Below are positions 1 through 7,353 of a DNA stretch of 23,672 bases, one piece after another. The stretch's first letter is position 1, and each line of letters starts with the position of its first letter. The DNA is from an uncultured Oscillospiraceae bacterium. GTDB lineage: Bacteria; Bacillota_A; Clostridia; Oscillospirales; Oscillospiraceae. The translations under genes and the position numbers were made by a program. The notes under the pieces were generated by a model, which saw nothing but the letters and a program-made list of their open reading frames with translations, made no database searches and was not told the origin of the DNA. Location of the stretch: NCBI GenBank assembly GCA_910584605.1, contig CAJUAW010000030.1:1-23672 (forward strand). Direction: 5' to 3'.

Positions 1-73
1 CGGCCCACTCCAGCTGCCCGCCGCGCCTTCCACCCTGGAGGAGGAACAGCACCTCCTCCGCGCTCCATCCCAT
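1..73 (-). CDS. Start of an unidentified gene, truncated by the window edge
   Basis: Below alr on the same strand, an ATG at 73 opens a frame that runs off the left edge and begins MGWSAEEVLFLLQGG. An in-frame TGA lies a few codons upstream, so the coding region cannot extend far back. The gap to the alr stop is 42 nt, which fits the same transcript. No good Shine-Dalgarno sequence precedes the ATG, and another ATG at 68 opens a different frame. I do not recognise the protein; about 24 residues are too few to assign a family. Alr genes in Firmicutes are often followed by a MazE/MazF-type module, but this start does not obviously look like one. Confidence 0.35.
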   Translation of the reverse strand, partial: MGWSAEEVLFLLQGGRRGGQLEWA

Positions 74-115
74 CTTATGCGGGGACAGGCCGGCCGGTCA
101 CGGCAGCGGGAGCCT

Positions 116-1276
116 TCAGGGCAGGCGGACGCCGTTCTCCCAGTACACCCGGGGCACCCGGGGGGAGATCCGGCACACCATCTCATCGGTGATGGTGCCG
201 GCCAGCTCGGAAATGCGGTTCAGGTCCTTGTCGTAGATCACCGCCGCGTCCCCCACCCGCACCTGGGGCAGGGCGGTGACGTCGGCCATGCACATATCCA
301 TGCAGATGCGGCCCAGAACGGGACAGGGGGTCCCGTGGAGCTTCACCTTCAGCTTGTTGGACAGGGACCGGGGCAGGCCGTCGGCATAGCCGATGGACAG
401 CACCGCGATCCGGGATTCCCGCTCCAGCACGGCGGTACAGCCGTAGCCCAGCTTGGCCCCCAGAGGCATGGCCCGCACCGAGGTGACCCGGGCCTTCAGG
501 GTCATCACCGGACGCAGATCGGGGGCGCCCCGGATCTCGCTGGCCGGGTCGGGGTAATGGCCGTACATGGCGATGCCGGGCCGCACCATATTCATATGGG
601 TCCAAGGATAGTTTAACACGGCGGCGCTGGAGGCGCAATGGTAATTTTTCAGAAAAATGCCAGACTGCTCCAGCACCTCCCGGGCCTCCCGGAAGCGGCG
701 GCCCTGGAGCTCGGTGTAGTCGATCTCCTCGTCGGCGGCGGCGAAATGGGTAAACAGCCCCTCCGCCCGCAGCCCGGGCAGGGCGCACAGCTGGCGGATC
801 TGCTCCACCGTCTCCCCCTGGCTGCCCTCCCGCCACATAAAGCCCAGCCGGCCCATGCCGGTGTCCAGCTTGATGTGGATGGCCAGCTCCTTCCCGGCGG
901 CCGTGGCGGCGGCGGACAGGGCCCGGCCCAGCTCCAGGTCGCCCACCGTCTGGGTGACGTCGTACTCCATCAGCTCTCCGGCCAGCTCCACCGGGGTCTG
1001 GCCCAGGCAGAGGATGGGGATGGTCACCCCCGCCTGGCGCAGCTCGACGGCCTCGGCCAAACAGGCCACCGCCAGCATCTCCGTCCCCAGCTCCTGGAGC
1101 TTTCTGCCGATGGCAGGGGCTCCGTGGCCGTAGGCGTTGGCCTTCACCATCCCCAGCAGCTTCACCGGCTCGCCGGGGGGCTCGCTCATCCGGACCCAGT
1201 TGCGCAGGGCGTGGTAGTTGTGGGCCAGGGCGTCCAGATCGATGTCCACCCAGGCGCGGCTCTCTCGTTTGTCCAT
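116..1276 (-). CDS. alr: Alanine racemase
   Basis: This PLP enzyme of 386 aa interconverts L- and D-alanine in the cytoplasm and supplies D-alanine for peptidoglycan. The N-terminal barrel carries the PLP-lysine motif MVKANAYGHG with Lys45. The second catalytic base is Tyr278 in the GYGCTAV stretch, followed by the family signature SIGYADGLPR and then RICMDMCMADVT. Length fits the family (370-390 aa). I chose the ATG at 1276, not the upstream in-frame start at 1333, because AAAGGAG sits just before it and because the longer version would overlap the preceding lipoprotein gene. The gap to that gene is 26 nt. A lipoprotein followed by alr is a common Firmicute order (B. subtilis ydcC-alr), which supports both calls. 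No missing active-site residues were seen. Confidence 0.96.
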   Translation of the reverse strand: MDKRESRAWVDIDLDALAHNYHALRNWVRMSEPPGEPVKLLGMVKANAYGHGAPAIGRKLQELGTEMLAVACLAEAVELRQAGVTIPILCLGQTPVELAGELMEYDVTQTVGDLELGRALSAAATAAGKELAIHIKLDTGMGRLGFMWREGSQGETVEQIRQLCALPGLRAEGLFTHFAAADEEIDYTELQGRRFREAREVLEQSGIFLKNYHCASSAAVLNYPWTHMNMVRPGIAMYGHYPDPASEIRGAPDLRPVMTLKARVTSVRAMPLGAKLGYGCTAVLERESRIAVLSIGYADGLPRSLSNKLKVKLHGTPCPVLGRICMDMCMADVTALPQVRVGDAAVIYDKDLNRISELAGTITDEMVCRISPRVPRVYWENGVRLP

Positions 1277-1302
1277 CCTTCGCAGCTCCTTTTCTCGTTC
1301 GT

Positions 1303-1881
1303 TCAACTCGGGGTAAATTGGGTCACCTCGCACAAAACCACTCGGAAGCCGTCCACACTCACCTCACCCCGCACCAGGGCGTGGGTGGACGCGTCGAACC
1401 ACAGCACCGTCTCGGTGCCCGAGCCGGGGGAACCCGCCGGATCGCCGCAGTCCACCCGGAGAAGGGTATCCTCCTCCTCCAGGGCGCAGGCGGTGATGTA
1501 GCCCGACTTCGCCGCTTCCAGCAGGGCGGGCAGGGCGGAGACCGGGGTGAGGCCGCCGGCGTCCAGGGGGCCGGTCTCCACCGACACGCCGTCAAACTCC
1601 AGCCGGCTGTCCTCCCCGGTAATCCGGGCGGTGAGTCCCGCCACCGTCTCGGGGGCGGACAGGGTGAGTACCGTCTCCTCCCCGCTCACCGCCGCGGCCA
1701 GCTCATACTGGTACACCCGCTGGCCGTAGTCGGCGGTGACCGATACCTGAACCGCGCACCGGTCCATAGCCAGGTATTCGCCCCGAATGGTCAGGGCCAG
1801 CTCCTCCGCCTCGCTCACCCCAGGCTGTCCGCAGCCGGCGAGGAGGGTTGTCATCAGTACGCACAGCACCAGCTTGCGCAC
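1303..1881 (-). CDS. Predicted lipoprotein, possibly LolA-like, next to alr
   Basis: The 192-aa protein starts with a short basic-hydrophobic signal peptide ending in the lipobox LLAGC. Cys17 would be lipidated and the protein anchored on the outer face of the membrane. The remainder is rich in short beta-strand-like stretches with no catalytic motif visible. Its position directly before alr matches the ydcC-alr arrangement of Bacillus, where the lipoprotein has a LolA/outer-membrane-carrier-like fold, so I infer a similar fold. The overall sequence is too divergent for me to confirm it by eye. The start is GTG at 1881 with GGAGGT 7 nt upstream, and it follows the nnr stop by only 18 nt. The role is unknown; lipid or wall-precursor binding would be guesses. 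Confidence 0.8.
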   Translation of the reverse strand: MRKLVLCVLMTTLLAGCGQPGVSEAEELALTIRGEYLAMDRCAVQVSVTADYGQRVYQYELAAAVSGEETVLTLSAPETVAGLTARITGEDSRLEFDGVSVETGPLDAGGLTPVSALPALLEAAKSGYITACALEEEDTLLRVDCGDPAGSPGSGTETVLWFDASTHALVRGEVSVDGFRVVLCEVTQFTPS

Positions 1882-1899
1882 AGCGTTACCTCCGTTTTC

Positions 1900-3624
1900 T
1901 TAGCGTTCGCACCACTGCCGCAGGACCTGGGGCAGTGCCTCAATGACATCGGCGGGCAGCATGGCGTACTCCCCGAAGTTCCGGGCGCACAGGTCGCCGG
2001 CCAGACCGTGGAAACAGACGGCGGCAGCCGCCAGCTCCGGGGTGTTGTCCCGCTCCTGACGCAGGTGCTTCTGCCCCAGCAGGGCGGCAATCATCCCCGC
2101 CAGCACGTCCCCGGAACCGCCCTTGGCCATGCCGGGGTTGCCAGTGGCGTTGATACAGGCGGAGCCGTCGGGAGCGGCGGTGACGGTGCCCTGGCCCTTG
2201 AGGACCAGCACGCAGCCGTGGTCCCTGGAAAAATCCCGGGCGGCGGACAGCCGGTCCTTCACCGGCAGAGCGCACCCCGTCAGCCTGGAAAATTCCCCCT
2301 CGTGGGGGGTGAGGACGGTGGGGGCTCTCCGCCTGTCCAGTACATCTATATGCCCCGCCAAGGCGTTTATGCCATCGGCGTCCAGCACCACCGGAAGGTC
2401 CAAATCAGTTAGCAGGGACAGCACCAGCTGCTTCACCCTGGGACTGCGCCCCAAACCGGGGCCGATCAGGGCGGCGTCGCAGCCTCCTGCCCGCTCCAAA
2501 ATGGCGGAGTAGTCCTCCGGCAGGGGGAAGGGCATGGCCTCGTCGCACTTGACGGCCACGATGGGGTAGATTTCCTGGGGAACCCCTAAGTACACCAGCC
2601 CCGCCCCGGTGCGCAGAGCGGCCCGGGCCGCCAGAACGGGGGCGCCGGTGCAGCCCTCCGACCCGGCCAGGATGAACAGCTTGCCAAAGTCCCCCTTGTG
2701 GGCGTTCCGGGGGCGGAGCGGGAGCTGGCTGTCCGGCTGGTGCATAACCTCCAGCCGGGGCAGCGCCCGGAACATCTGGTATTCCAGGTCATGGGGGATG
2801 CCGATGTCCACAATGCGGGCCTCCCCGGCCCGCCCGGCTCCCGGACCGGAGTACAGCCCCGGCTTGCCCCGGGTGAAGGTGACCGTCACCTTGGCCTGGA
2901 CCGCCTCCCCCAGCACCTCGCCAGTGTCGGCGTTCACTCCGGAGGGGACGTCGCAGGCCACCACGGGACAGTTCATCCGGCTCTGCATCTGCAGCACGGC
3001 GGTGCGGAACGCCCCCTCCACCGGGCGCTTCAGCCCGATGCCAAAGAGGGCGTCCACCATCACGTCGCAGGTGGACAGCCAGGCGAGGATTTTCTGCTGT
3101 TCATAGTCCATGGTGGCCTCCAGGGTGGAGCGGTCGGTCATGTCTACGGAAAAATCCTCCAGACGGCCCCCGGCGGCAGTGAGCCTGTCCTCCATGGCCG
3201 TTTCGTCCGGGGTCATTTTGGCCCGGTCCCCCACAAAGAAGGCCCGGACGTGACAGCCTCCCCGCTCCATCAGCAGGCGGGCGCAGGCCACCCCGTCCCC
3301 GCCGTTGTTGCCCGGACCGCAGAACACCGCAATCCGGGGGGTGGGGTCGGTGTTTTTCCCCTCAATGATCTCCCGCAGCTCCTCTGCCTGACGCTCCTCC
3401 TCGTCAGTAGGGGGCGGGCCGTCCTTTTTGCGCATGACGATCATGGAGGAAACGCTGCTGAGGACAGGGCTGAAACCGTCCTCCTCCGGGTGGAGCAGCT
3501 CCCACACCGTGTCTGCCACGGCCCGGGCGGCGTGCTCCATCAGCTCCAGGGAGGACACCCCCCGCTCCTCAATGGCCCGGCGGTCCAGCTCCTTCATTTG
3601 GGCGGCGGTGGCTAAGGGCAGCAC
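1900..3624 (-). CDS. nnr: Bifunctional NAD(P)H-hydrate epimerase / ADP-dependent dehydratase
   Basis: This enzyme repairs hydrated, inactive NAD(P)H. The N-terminal YjeF_N domain epimerises R- and S-hydrates and the C-terminal ribokinase-like domain dehydrates the S form using ADP. Epimerase signatures are GPGNNGGDG (about residues 103-111) and ACDVPSGVNADTG. Dehydratase signatures are AHKGDFGKLFILAGS, VLDADGINALAG, TPHEGEFSRL and the nucleotide loop GNPGMAKGGSGDVLAGM. I take the GTG at 3624 as start: it has GAGGAG 8 nt upstream, gives 574 aa, and the conserved sequence begins immediately (TAAQMKELDRRAIEERG). The upstream frame to 3771 reads through a palindrome and the preceding gene. Residues about 44-96 are extra compared with typical family members. 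It sits between the sufB-linked unknown gene and the alr lipoprotein gene. Confidence 0.95.
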   Translation of the reverse strand: MLPLATAAQMKELDRRAIEERGVSSLELMEHAARAVADTVWELLHPEEDGFSPVLSSVSSMIVMRKKDGPPPTDEEERQAEELREIIEGKNTDPTPRIAVFCGPGNNGGDGVACARLLMERGGCHVRAFFVGDRAKMTPDETAMEDRLTAAGGRLEDFSVDMTDRSTLEATMDYEQQKILAWLSTCDVMVDALFGIGLKRPVEGAFRTAVLQMQSRMNCPVVACDVPSGVNADTGEVLGEAVQAKVTVTFTRGKPGLYSGPGAGRAGEARIVDIGIPHDLEYQMFRALPRLEVMHQPDSQLPLRPRNAHKGDFGKLFILAGSEGCTGAPVLAARAALRTGAGLVYLGVPQEIYPIVAVKCDEAMPFPLPEDYSAILERAGGCDAALIGPGLGRSPRVKQLVLSLLTDLDLPVVLDADGINALAGHIDVLDRRRAPTVLTPHEGEFSRLTGCALPVKDRLSAARDFSRDHGCVLVLKGQGTVTAAPDGSACINATGNPGMAKGGSGDVLAGMIAALLGQKHLRQERDNTPELAAAAVCFHGLAGDLCARNFGEYAMLPADVIEALPQVLRQWCER

Positions 3625-3682
3625 AGCAAAAACTCCTCTCCAGCATAAAATTCCACGACGGCTTCTCCTTGGCTTACAGACT

Positions 3683-3700
3683 GACGCATCATGATGCGTC
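3683..3700. repeat. Perfect 18-bp palindrome between two genes
   Basis: GACGCATCATGATGCGTC reads identically on both strands. It is flanked on the minus strand by TGTAGG-type sequence overlapping the stop of the 148-aa unknown gene, and lies in the 77-nt gap before nnr. There is no U-tract after it on either strand, so it is not a normal terminator. It could be a copy of a dispersed palindromic element, an operator, or an RNA processing hairpin. Copy number elsewhere in the genome cannot be seen here. Confidence 0.6.
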
Positions 3701-3701
3701 C

Positions 3702-4148
3702 CTACAGTGGCATATGGCGGTAACGCCCCAGGCCCAGGGCGTCGAACTCGTCCTCGCCGGGCCTGTGCCACACGCCGATGGCGTTCAGCAGGCGGTTGAC
3801 AGTTCCTTCTCCCTCGACGGGCCCCAAGACCACCTTCCCCCGCTCCAGCAGCACCCCGGCCTGGGTGCCAACTCCACCAGCGTAGTCGGTCTCAATATAG
3901 GCCAGGGGGCCAGGGCGGGCGGCCCCCTCCAGAGCCCAGCGGATGGCGGAGGTAAACAGGGCCAAGGGGGAAGGCAGCTCCCGATCCGGCTCGTCAAACA
4001 GCTCGGTGATATCGTCAAAAAGAGCGTCCGTGAGATAGACCAAAGCGCAGTCCTGGGGCAGGTCCACCACTCGGGCCTGTACCCAGCAGTCCGCGAAAAC
4101 TTGGATGGCCTCCCGCTTGCCGATAACGGCTTGAATCTGATGGCCCAT
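3702..4148 (-). CDS. Uncharacterised 148-aa protein translationally coupled to sufB
   Basis: The ATG at 4148 shares its A with the TAA stop of sufB (TAATG), a classic translational-coupling arrangement, so I use it and not the longer in-frame start at 4340, which overlaps sufB. The protein starts MGHQIQAVIGKREAIQVF, has no signal peptide or membrane segment, and looks soluble and acidic. A GGVGTQAGVLLERGKVVLGP stretch and a C-terminal block NRLLNAIGV ... EDEFDALGLGRYR look conserved in style, and I have an impression of similar hypothetical proteins in other bacteria, but I can name no domain or function. Two cysteines (CWVQARVVDLPQDC) lie near the N-terminus. The coupling suggests co-production with SufB; whether it works in iron-sulfur assembly is only an inference. 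nnr follows after 77 nt. Confidence 0.85.
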   Translation of the reverse strand: MGHQIQAVIGKREAIQVFADCWVQARVVDLPQDCALVYLTDALFDDITELFDEPDRELPSPLALFTSAIRWALEGAARPGPLAYIETDYAGGVGTQAGVLLERGKVVLGPVEGEGTVNRLLNAIGVWHRPGEDEFDALGLGRYRHMPL

Positions 4149-5065
4149 TACTTCAAAAACCCGTTGACGATCTGTTCCTCGGCCTCCTTTTCGGTCAGGC
4201 CCAGGGTCATGAGCTTGGTGAGCTGCTCCCCGGCGATCTTGCCGATGGCGGCCTCGTGGACCAGCTGGGCGTCCAGGCAGTTGGCGGTGACCTCGGGAAT
4301 GGCGGACACCACCCCCTCGTCCATGATGATGGCGTCGCACTCGGAATGGCCGTAGCAGGCGGCGTTGCCGTTGATCCGAGCCAGGAAAATCTGTTTGGAC
4401 TGGTCCCGGGCCACGGAGCGGGAAATGACGTTGGTGTGGCAGCCCTCGCCGTCCAGGTCCACAGTGAAGTCGGACTTGGCCAGCTGCTTGCCGTGGGTCA
4501 TCACCTTCTCCTTGATAATCAGGGTGGCGTTGGGACCCAGTTTGGCGGTGGTGGTACGGACGGTGGAGTCCACCCCCTTGATCTGGGTGGTCTCCATCTC
4601 CATGTAGCCCCCCTCCTCCATCTCCACCACGGTGGTGGGGTTCATAATGTTCTCGCCGGAGCCGTCCCCCTCGCCGTAGTGCTTTTCCACATAGCGCACC
4701 CGGGCATTTTTGCCCACGTGGAAGGTATGGATGCCCGAGTGCTCCGAACTCTGCACCCCGCAGTTGTGGATGCCGCAGCCGGCGACGATGGTCACGTCGC
4801 TGTCCTCACCGATGAAGAAGTCGTTGTACACCATATCCTTCAGGCCGCTCATGCTCAGCACCACCGGGATGTGGACCGATTCGTGTTTGGTGCCCGGCTT
4901 GATGATGATGTCGATGCCGTCCTTGTCGGTTTTGGTGACGATGTCGATGTTGGCGGTGGTGTTCCGTCCGGCCTTCTGGCCGTTGGCCCGGATGTTGTAG
5001 GCCCCCTCGGGGACCTCGTGGAGCCCGGCCACCTGCTCCAATAAACTCTTCTGAATTGCGTCCAT
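4148..5065 (-). CDS. sufB: SufB/SufD-family Fe-S cluster scaffold (minimal SufB)
   Basis: The protein has 305 aa, much shorter than E. coli SufB or SufD (over 400 aa), and begins almost directly at the beta-helix core. The C-terminal family block is clear: GHSECDAIIMDEG, then IPEVTANCLDAQLVHEAAIGKI and LTEKEAEEQIVNGF, matching the SufB/SufD core domain. With SufC it should form a SufB-SufC complex that builds Fe-S clusters in the cytosol. Only the two genes are present here, with no SufS, SufU or SufE nearby, as in the two-component systems known from archaea and strict anaerobes (named SMS). The start ATG at 5065 has AAGGAG about 9 nt upstream, overlapping the sufC stop (TAAGGAG). The scaffold cysteines are not assigned with certainty; Cys in TANCLDA lies in the region equivalent to the catalytic Cys of E. 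coli SufB. Confidence 0.93.
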   Translation of the reverse strand: MDAIQKSLLEQVAGLHEVPEGAYNIRANGQKAGRNTTANIDIVTKTDKDGIDIIIKPGTKHESVHIPVVLSMSGLKDMVYNDFFIGEDSDVTIVAGCGIHNCGVQSSEHSGIHTFHVGKNARVRYVEKHYGEGDGSGENIMNPTTVVEMEEGGYMEMETTQIKGVDSTVRTTTAKLGPNATLIIKEKVMTHGKQLAKSDFTVDLDGEGCHTNVISRSVARDQSKQIFLARINGNAACYGHSECDAIIMDEGVVSAIPEVTANCLDAQLVHEAAIGKIAGEQLTKLMTLGLTEKEAEEQIVNGFLK

Positions 5066-5078
5066 AATTGTTTTCTCC

Positions 5079-5807
5079 TTATTTAACCTTGTCCGTCAGC
5101 GCGGAACACACGCCGGGCGCGCCCCCCAGCAGGGTGGGCAGCACGTCCTTCCGGGGACCGTCGTTGACCACCCGGCCGTCGGCCAGGACGATGATCCGGT
5201 CCGCAATGTTCAAAATCCGCTCCTGGTGGGAGATAATCAGGATGGAGCCGTTGATCTTCTTGTGCAGCTGCTCAAAGACCTGGATCAGGTTGGTGAAGGA
5301 CCACAGGTCGATGCCCGCCTCCGGCTCGTCAAAGACGGACAGGGCCGTCCCCCGGGCCATGATGGTGGCGATCTCGATGCGCTTCAGCTCCCCGCCCGAC
5401 AGGGAGGCGTCCACCTCCCGGTCGATGTAGTCCTTGGCGCACAGCCCCACCTCAGACAGATAGCTGCACGCCTCGGGCACCCCGATGTCCTTGCCGCTGG
5501 CCAGGGTGATCAGGTCCTTTACCGTCAGCCCCTTGAAGCGCACCGGCTGCTGGAAGGCGAAGCTGATCCCCTTCCGGGCCCGCTCGGTGATGGACAGCCC
5601 GGTGATGTCCTCCCCGTTGAAGAGGATACTGCCCTGGGTAGGGGTGAGGATGCCGGCGATCACCTTGGCCAGGGTGGACTTGCCGCCGCCGTTGGGACCG
5701 GTGATGGCCACAAAGCGTTCGCTGATGGTCAGATCAATGTCGTGCAGGATGCCCTTGTTGTCGCCGTCCTGCTCCACGTCGTACCGAATATGCCGCAGTT
5801 CAAGCAT
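5079..5807 (-). CDS. sufC: SufC Fe-S assembly ABC ATPase
   Basis: This 242-aa cytosolic ATPase drives Fe-S assembly on its SufB partner. It has all ABC motifs: Walker A GPNGGGKST (37-45), Q-loop FAFQQP (84-88 region), signature LSGGE (136-140), Walker B ALSVFDE (155-161) and switch His194 in ISHQERI. The FDEPEAGID stretch after Walker B and the absence of any permease gene separate it from transport ATPases. The start ATG at 5807 has GGGAGGT 6 nt upstream. sufB follows after 13 nt, with its ribosome site overlapping the sufC stop. Upstream, the secreted stalk-repeat gene ends only 34 nt away and I see no hairpin between them, so the two may share a transcript. Confidence 0.96.
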   Translation of the reverse strand: MLELRHIRYDVEQDGDNKGILHDIDLTISERFVAITGPNGGGKSTLAKVIAGILTPTQGSILFNGEDITGLSITERARKGISFAFQQPVRFKGLTVKDLITLASGKDIGVPEACSYLSEVGLCAKDYIDREVDASLSGGELKRIEIATIMARGTALSVFDEPEAGIDLWSFTNLIQVFEQLHKKINGSILIISHQERILNIADRIIVLADGRVVNDGPRKDVLPTLLGGAPGVCSALTDKVK

Positions 5808-5841
5808 GGGGAAACCTCCCTAATCTTTTATCGTGTTGGTG

Positions 5842-6915
5842 TTATGGGGCCGTCTCAATCATTGGCAGTCCAACGCTGGCAAACAGGTCCCAGTCGAAGG
5901 AAAGCCAGGAGAAGGCGCCGTGATCGCTGAGGCTGCAGGCCCATACGCAGGCGTTGACCTGACACTCCTCCGTGGTCCCGTTCCGCTCCACAAGGACGGG
6001 GACGGCCACCACCGGCAGGGCCGCGCCCCAGCGGTCCTTGGACACGCCTATGGCGACCCCCCGCCGGTCGGGGTACTGGGTCTGCTGCGCATACTCCCCG
6101 CCCACAAAGAAGCGGTCCGGGATGGTATCCGGCAGGCGGAGACGGACCGCCCCCTCCTCAAAGGACCAGGAATAGTCCTCCAGCAGGAGCTGGAAGGTCG
6201 TCTCGCTGAGATAGCGGTCCCTCCGGCTGCCGAACAGGCCGGTGTCCAGTTCTTCCCCGTCCTGATAGATCACCGGATTGGCGCCGCTCTCCTGAAAGGC
6301 GCCGGTCAAAAACTCCACGATGGGATATGCTGTGCCATCTATTTCCAGGGCGTCCCCAATGTGCAGGGCGTCCAGGCGGCTGGTGGAGGTATCCGGGTCC
6401 CACTCCAGGCGGAAGCCCAGGTTGGAGTAGCCGATGTGCCGGTTGGGGTTGGTCCGCCAGAAGTTGTTGGTGTTGTCCCCGGCCAGGTCCCGCAGGGTGA
6501 CCATCATCCGCCCGTCCAGGTGAAAGGCGGGGACGGCCAGCCCGTTCACGTACACCCGGATGCCGCTGGCGCAGACGCTGCCCAGGACCTCACCCGGCGT
6601 TTCGCAGGGGACGGGGACGTAGTCCGGGGGCGTCTCCGGCCGCCGGACGGAATCCGCATAGAGGATGCCGGCCTCCGGGTCCCAGCGGACGGAGAAGCCG
6701 TAGTCCGCCAGGTCCTCCACCGCGATGGCCATGTTCCCGTCAACGTTGACCGAGGGGATGGGATAGCCGTCTACATAGGTGACGATCTCGGTGGCGCGGA
6801 CCTCTCCGAGCCTGGCGCCGGGAGGGACCCCGGCCTCCTCCGCCCCGCAGGCAAGGCCGGACAGCGCAGCTGCGGCGGCCAGGGACAGCAGCAGCGAAAG
6901 GGCGCGTGTTCTCAT
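5842..6915 (-). CDS. Secreted protein with copper-amine-oxidase-N-like (stalk) repeats
   Basis: The 357-aa protein begins with a typical signal peptide (MRTRALSLLLSLAAAAALSG), probably cut near LACGAEE; Cys23 makes lipidation possible but the lipobox is poor. Two repeats follow, about residues 42-90 and 116-185, each with the pattern [V]YV[DN]G ... P..NVDG or FHLDG ... V.[D]LA ... GF..[R/E]WDP. This matches the 'copper amine oxidase N-terminal domain' widely used as a surface or stalk module in Clostridia, with no oxidase activity implied. The C-terminal 170 residues are unfamiliar (FFVGGEYAQQTQYPDRRGVAIG and a WLSFDWD stretch). It lies upstream of sufC on the same strand with its own promoter. 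AAAGGA precedes the ATG at a rather long 12-nt spacing. Function unknown; wall or surface attachment is the likeliest location. Confidence 0.82.
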   Translation of the reverse strand: MRTRALSLLLSLAAAAALSGLACGAEEAGVPPGARLGEVRATEIVTYVDGYPIPSVNVDGNMAIAVEDLADYGFSVRWDPEAGILYADSVRRPETPPDYVPVPCETPGEVLGSVCASGIRVYVNGLAVPAFHLDGRMMVTLRDLAGDNTNNFWRTNPNRHIGYSNLGFRLEWDPDTSTSRLDALHIGDALEIDGTAYPIVEFLTGAFQESGANPVIYQDGEELDTGLFGSRRDRYLSETTFQLLLEDYSWSFEEGAVRLRLPDTIPDRFFVGGEYAQQTQYPDRRGVAIGVSKDRWGAALPVVAVPVLVERNGTTEECQVNACVWACSLSDHGAFSWLSFDWDLFASVGLPMIETAP

Positions 6916-6944
6916 GATGTTGGATGTTCCTTTCTGTTTTTCTC

Positions 6945-6973
6945 ATTGTAACATAGAGTACCTTTTTTGTCCA
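6945..6973 (-). promoter_or_regulatory. Sigma-A-type promoter for the stalk gene and sufCB-nnr-alr
   Basis: On the minus strand TGGACA (6973-6968) and TACAAT (6950-6945) are separated by 17 nt. It lies about 30 nt before the ATG at 6915. It diverges from the T-box promoter with 69 nt between the two -35 boxes. Sequence match only. Confidence 0.6.
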
Positions 6974-7042
6974 GATTAATTCCCCCGCGGTTCTGACGGT
7001 TTTTCAGATGGTCCGTTTTCCAAAATTATACCCCTTTTCCTC

Positions 7043-7071
7043 TTGCATTACAAGATGATTTGTGATATAAA
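7043..7071 (+). promoter_or_regulatory. Sigma-A-type promoter for the Phe T-box operon
   Basis: TTGCAT (7043-7048) and TATAAA (7066-7071) are 17 nt apart in an AT-rich patch that contrasts with the GC-rich surroundings. The predicted transcription start is about 7078, just before the sequence that folds into T-box stem I. Confidence 0.7.
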
Positions 7072-7077
7072 TGTAGG

Positions 7078-7330
7078 GAACGCCGCATTCAGCGGCCGGA
7101 AAATGCGTTGAACGGGAAAATAGCGGGAAACACTCCGCAGAGAGGGGCGGCCGCCGGCTGAAAGCCGCCCCGGAGTCCAGCCCGCTTGGTTCGCCCGGGA
7201 GCGGCCCCCGAGAGGGGGACGGCCCCTCCGCCGTTACCGGAGGTCAAGCGCGCGCCGCAGGCGCGAATGCGGGTGGTACCGCGGAAGGATTGCCTTTCGT
7301 CCCAGCACTGGGGACGGAGGGCGTTTTTAT
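7078..7330 (+). promoter_or_regulatory. T-box riboswitch leader, phenylalanine-specific
   Basis: The leader senses uncharged tRNA-Phe and lets transcription pass a terminator. Stem I can be paired directly: CGGG 7113-7116 with CCCG 7194-7197, AGCGGG 7122-7127 with CCCGCT 7181-7186, ACTCC 7132-7136 with GGAGT 7172-7176, and GGGGCGGC 7144-7151 with GCCGCCCC 7164-7171, the last next to an AGAGAG element. The internal loop between the first two helices has TGGTTCG on its 3' side, placing the specifier TTC (Phe) at 7190-7192, followed by a purine as usual. The conserved T-box AATGCGGGTGGTACCGCGG is at 7266-7284; its TGGT pairs with an ACCA tRNA end, fitting the A discriminator of tRNA-Phe. The downstream genes include pheS and pheT. 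Confidence 0.95.
7292..7330 (+). terminator. T-box-controlled intrinsic terminator
   Basis: GCCTTTCGTCCC (7292-7303) pairs over 12 positions, two of them G-U, with GGGACGGAGGGC (7311-7322), and is followed by GTTTTTATTT. It competes with the antiterminator formed by the T-box sequence just upstream. Confidence 0.9.
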
Positions 7331-7353
7331 TTGAAGCATGGGGGGTGTTTCCC

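Noticed and set aside
3625..3771. Upstream extension of nnr to a start at 3771
   Set aside because: It passes through the palindrome and the 3' end of the preceding gene; the GTG at 3624 has a good ribosome site and the conserved domain starts there.
7186..7353. Upstream extension of the deacetylase reading frame
   Set aside because: These codons coincide with T-box leader structures and the terminator; the signal segment and ribosome site support a start at 7345-7356.
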